Below are positions 59,761 to 64,000 of a DNA stretch of 64,000 nt, piece by piece. A program made the position numbers and the translations under genes. Under the pieces are notes generated by a model. The model was not told the DNA's origin. It saw only the letters and a list, made by a program, of their open reading frames with translations, and made no database searches. Source of the DNA: Marthasterias glacialis (lineage: Eukaryota; Echinodermata; Asteroidea; Forcipulatida; Asteriidae); assembly GCA_911728455.2 (NCBI GenBank), contig OU452219.1:8864320-8928319 (forward strand), written 5' to 3'. The number at the start of each line of letters is the position of its first letter. Within the stretch, counting starts at the first letter, position 1.

Positions 59761-61359
59761 GGTGTTCGGGCACTAGCCCGGAACACCTCTTGATTTTGTA
59801 CGGTTTTTTTTTTTGGTACTTCTTCTTCTTCTTCTTCTTCTTCTGCCTGTCGATTGTCCGCTAACAAATGCACCCTTCCCAAGCTCATATAAACTTCAAA
59901 CTTCACACATAGTTAGAACTTGACTAGGACATGACAGGGCTTGAGTGACGTCATGATGACGTCATCAGGTGTCGAATTACGCTAAATAAACGTTTATTAT
60001 TTCAAAAAATCATAACTCCTAAAGTACACAATGGATTTTTACAATCTATACATCATCGGAAAGGTCATCCAAACCTACGTAATCACTCCACAGACATGAC
60101 CCCAATTTGACCTTGTCTTCCGGGTCAAACCGGAAGTTGAAAACTTCAAAAATTCGTATTTTTTGAAGTATATATCACATGATCACAAATCTTACATCAG
60201 ATTGTAGAGAATTTAGTCCTCTCCAACTTTTGCATTGAGGTCACACCATTTTGACCTATACTTGCGGTTCAAAACGGACATTTAACGCATTCTTTTGTGC
60301 ATGTGCGTTCAAGCGTGATCGGCAATGCTATACAACAATCCAATGCCATTATACATGTACACGTCCGGGTGGTTGTGTGCGTGTGTGTGTGTGTGTGTGC
60401 CTGGCTGTGTGACATCGATGCCCCATTGCTATGCACATCAACCACACGTTGTTCTTAGTCTCTTCTCAAGGTGCATACTCCACGCTTTGTTAGTCTTTAA
60501 TACAGGGCTTATTTAAACATTTAAAAATCAACAAAAAATCAACCGTTTGAGGTATGAACATAATTCTTTCGACAAATGTCAAGGTAAGGGAGGGTCTTTC
60601 TTTATGACACAATAAGTGACCTCTGTGACATCTACTTCCGGTCAATCCGGAAGTAGCTTTTTATATAAAATTGCTAAGAGCTAGGAACATGATTCTTTCA
60701 CCAAATACCAAGGTTAGGAAAGTTCATTCTCTGTTGCACATTGGGTGACTTCTATGACCTCTACTTCCGGTCAAACCGGAAGTAGCTCCTCATGTAAAAG
60801 TGGTTAGAGTTAGGAACATGATTATTTCGAGAAATATCAAGGCTAGGGAAAGACTTCATTTGTGAAACATTAAGTGACCTTTGTGATATCTACTTCCGGT
60901 CAAACCGGAAGTAGCTCTTTATTTAAAAATGGTGAGAGCTAGGAACATGATTCTTTCACCACATACCAAGGTTAGGGAGGGTCCTTCGGTGTTGCACATT
61001 GGGTGACCTTTGTGACCTCTACTTAAGATCAAACCGGAAGTAGCTCCTCATTTATACATGGTAAGAGCTGGGAACATGATTCTCCACCAAATACCAAGGT
61101 TAGGGAAGGTCCTTCTTTGTTACACATTGCGTGACCTCTCTGAACTCTACTTCCAGTCAAACCGGAAGTACCTCATTTAACGCATTCAAAAGTGGTTAGA
61201 AATTCCTGTCCAAACCGGATGTTCAAATTAAATATATTATAAAGCTCAATTTAACATATGTTTTTCTTCATATTTTCTTATATTTAAGTTGGATTAATTT
61301 TAATTTTATTTAACTTTTAACACATAAAAATTCTTCTAATACATCACACTCCGAACACC
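59761..61359. mobile_element. 1.6-kb TIR element with a 129-base tandem array
   Basis: It begins GGTGTTCGGGCACTAGCCCG and ends CTCCGAACACC. The outer 9 bases (GGTGTTCGG) are inverted at the two ends, with TA flanks (59759–59760, 61360–61361). The first 30 bases also fold on themselves (GGTGTTCGGGC with the CCCGGAACACC that follows). A TTCTTC microsatellite lies at 59819–59845. No transposase frame is visible, so it is non-autonomous or unclassified. It lies downstream of the transporter gene. Confidence 0.6.
60575..61200 (+). repeat. About five 129-base tandem units with an 11-bp palindrome
   Basis: The palindromic motif (arms CTACTTCCGGT and ACCGGAAGTAG, three-base loop) recurs near 60632, 60761, 60890, 61019 and 61147, so the period is 129 or 128. 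Units also share AGAGCTAGGAACATGATTC and CCAAGGTTAGGGA. The fourth and fifth have changes in the left arm. A related half motif stands at 60119–60139. Confidence 0.8.
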
Positions 61360-61361
61360 TA

Positions 61362-64000
61362 GTTTTTGTGATGTCACAAAAACTCATTTCTAGTTTGCTT
61401 TGGTTTAGTTTTTTTGGGAGGATGTACATTAGTTTGTTTATATCTGTATATTTTATGTTGTTTATTTTTTTATTAATAATATTTTTTTTTTACTTTTTAC
61501 TTTTAATTGTTTTGTTCTGTGTAAACTTTTATTATTATCAATTTTATTTCGTTTTAGACGAGCGGGGTCTGGGAGGGCACATGACCTTTGCCCTTCCCTG
61601 GACGGTCCCTGCTTGTAAATTGTACAAAGAATTATAAAATAAACAAAATAAAATATTACTAACGATGGTGGTCAAAGATAAAGTGGAGCAATTTGTGGGG
61701 CAAATCGGGTCAAATTACCCAGAATTAACCACAACCAGAACTGTCAGTCTACTATTTCACCGAATGTTCCTTTTACAAAGGAGGAATTGTGTTCCACAAG
61801 TTTTTTTGCTGTAGTGAGTTCAATGCAACAACTTACAAGACAAACAAATAATAAACTCAATTGAGCAGTGTTGTTCCAGTTGAAGCCTATCAATTACCTA
61901 ATCAAGATCAAGAATCATGACAGAAATTCCTTAACTTTCTTCACTATGGCTAGACAGTAATGTTTCCGTCAACAATAGCGTTTCCATTCAGTCCATACAT
62001 TCAAGTTAAACGAATAAATGAATCATGAGAAATGTGGGTTCGAAATGCAGGACGTTGTACTTTTGTCGTGAGCTAAATAGCGAGACCATGTTCATTGGAT
62101 TTGGAGCCGATTCTCTGCAACCTCCCTGCTAATCTAGCAATACGTCACGCTGAAAAGCACCAGTGCTCAGTCTCTTCCCAATATTGAAACCCAATTTGAA
62201 AATATGTAATTCCAATTACCGACCGACAATCTTTCCCGACTGACAAAAACAAATTCGTTGTCTGGAACTTCTCTCACCCCAAGGAAAAAATCCGCTAACA
62301 ATACGACCGAGTTTCTATCACCCACGACACAATAAGTCAGTATAGCGCCCTCCTTTGTCTGTAAAGTGCACATCTCATGCACAACGACCCAAGGCTGAAC
62401 ATTAGAAATTAGGCCTAGATAAAATCTAAACTAATCAGAACTCGTTACCGCCTTCAAAATCAGTGGTGGAGAATGTAAGGACAGACCTTTATAAACGCCT
62501 GGTATTTACCTATCGTTGCTTCTTGACAGCTACCAGTACCAGTAAGGTAAGTTTAGCTCCAGGATTCCTCAAAATATTATTAAGGAGCGTGCTTTTATAT
62601 GAATTGTCCAGTTTCCGGACAGCTATCACAATCGGCACGCACGCACGGGAATGCTCAGGCCGGCTGACCCACCTCGGCCTCAGGCTGAGCTCAGCTACGT
62701 TGTCGACGTCAACTAGTAAATTGTAATTATGCTTTTTAAAGAAAAAATGTGTAGGGTAGGGCGTAGGGGGTTGGCAAGCGGGGGCAAATACATAATATGA
62801 GTTTTTTGGAAATGTTGCCGCAACCGACTGCCACTTTTTTTACGTATTTAAAAAAAAAACGAACGCGCTTTCCCTCAATCACCTTTCCCCTCATGCCCTC
62901 CCACCTTCCAGTGTCCTCTCTTAACTTTCTCCATGTCTTTACCTGTATCTTATTTGCCTGGAGGAATCGAACATTAGTTAGTACTTATTACACAGTTATA
63001 TATTGCATTTTACTTACTGGGATTCGAACCTGTAAGGGAAAGAACACATTATTAACACACAAGACCACAGCCTACACCGCTAGGCTATGAGGCTTTGACA
63101 CCATGATGGGTTTGTTAGTTCTATGTGAAACTACCACACTAAAGGTCATAATGAATATGTAATTTTTTATGAATAATTATGAATAATCAAATTAGCAGGA
63201 TTGTCCTAAAATTTGCATGATGTGAATATTCCTAACCTTATGAATGCCCACATGCATTACACATGAGCCACGTGAATGGAATACTATGGATGATTCCATT
63301 AGTATCGGTCCTGGGTATGTTCAACTGCTGAAGACGCACGTCGTGATCACCCCCATCCCCGAAGCTACAGTTTTGAATGCCATGTCAACTTCCCTCCTAA
63401 ACATCATCTCAGTTTACCTATTTGGAAAATAGAAAGGTCCCATTGACTTCTCCACTGCGCATGAACGATGACCGACTCAAATTATTGGAGTTACCACTCG
63501 CGCGCACACGGGCAAATGAACACAAAATGGTGTTTATTTTCATGTCACTGGAAGGCGAAGCCTCGAGGATTTTTTTCACGTTTTCAACCCTTTAGAATTG
63601 TTCAAACTTCCTGTTCCTTGCTAGATATATTCTTCAACCCTTCTAGATAGGTAAGGATCAAAATTTAATTAAATTCCATGGATATAAAGTGACGGCCGGA
63701 TACGGCATTTTAGCCAGTTTTTTTTAAAATATGTATGAAACCATTTATTTGTCATTTTGTGCGTATTCAATCTCACTTGGCATGCTTGGGGGTGGGGGTG
63801 GGGGGGGGGGGCAAGATTGGGGGGGGGGGGGGCAAGGATTCTGAGGGGAGGGGGGTCCAACCCTCCCCTGCCCCCATATGTCACTCACTCAGAGTCGGAC
63901 TCATAGTTACAGAGTAGACTCGGAGTCAGTGTCGGAGACAGATTGACATGCCTCAGATGAAAATCACCCGGATCAGGGAGATGGAAGTGGGTGGGATGCC
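61362..64000. other. No gene supported
   Basis: 61560–61650 ends in an AATAAAC/AAATAAAA stretch that could be a LINE or gene 3' end. 62160–62380 has a 71-codon − strand frame of no known family. Long G runs lie at 63790–63860. A tRNA-like remnant is at 63005–63095. Confidence 0.4.
63005..63095 (-). mobile_element. tRNA-like remnant (SINE head or tRNA pseudogene)
   Basis: The − strand reads CATAGCCTAGCGGTGTAGGC (A-box-like) and, about 45 bases on, CAGGTTCGAATCCCAGTAAG (B box). The acceptor arms do not pair well, so it is not called a functional tRNA gene. Confidence 0.4.

Noticed and set aside
62167-62382. 71-codon − strand frame (begins MHEMCTLQTKEG)
   Set aside because: The composition is plausible, but there is no recognised family, no splice partner and no repeat relation.

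Overview
This is a eukaryotic, animal window. Genes are split by GT–AG introns, with long AT-rich gene-free stretches and many short interspersed repeats. The repeat content suggests an echinoderm, most likely a sea star: tRNA-headed SINEs, many small terminal-inverted-repeat elements, and a foldback element resembling the TU elements known from sea urchins. That placement is an inference from repeat style and from four deuterostome-type genes; no species marker is visible.

Four multi-exon genes can be assembled with matching splice phases. (1) TMEM26 on the + strand (10312–12280, three coding exons, 362 aa). (2) ASPG on the − strand (36356 down to 19720, eleven coding exons, 616 aa), a cytosolic-type L-asparaginase with C-terminal ankyrin repeats. 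(3) A + strand gene starting 468 bases from the ASPG start codon, head to head (36825–42451, seven coding exons, 718 aa). It encodes an acidic tandem-repeat protein with one FLYWCH zinc finger and an Arg/Ser/Lys-rich tail; I know no named orthologue. (4) A + strand monocarboxylate-transporter-like (SLC16-type) MFS gene (48862–58992, six coding exons, 491 aa). A possible first exon of a − strand gene lies at the left edge (707–769).

Layout: 1–8.7 kb is gene-poor with small inverted-repeat elements. 8.8–9.8 kb holds two minisatellites, then TMEM26. 12.6–19.7 kb holds a LINE end, a MITE nested in another MITE, a 13-bp minisatellite and SINEs. 19.7–36.4 kb is ASPG, whose introns hold SINEs, hAT-like and piggyBac-like non-autonomous elements and a LINE end. 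36.4–43 kb is the FLYWCH gene. 43–48.8 kb holds SINEs, a hAT-like MITE and a truncated LINE with an endonuclease domain. 48.9–59 kb is the transporter, whose first intron carries a 3.1-kb foldback element flanked by a 6-bp direct repeat. 59.7–61.4 kb is a 1.6-kb element with a 129-bp tandem array. The rest is low-complexity sequence.

The genes do not form an obvious pathway. ASPG and the FLYWCH gene probably share a promoter region. The most unusual items are the foldback element with a duplicated left arm that breaks in a hairpin loop, and the FLYWCH/RS-like gene with its coding minisatellite. All boundaries were read by eye; identities are not computed.
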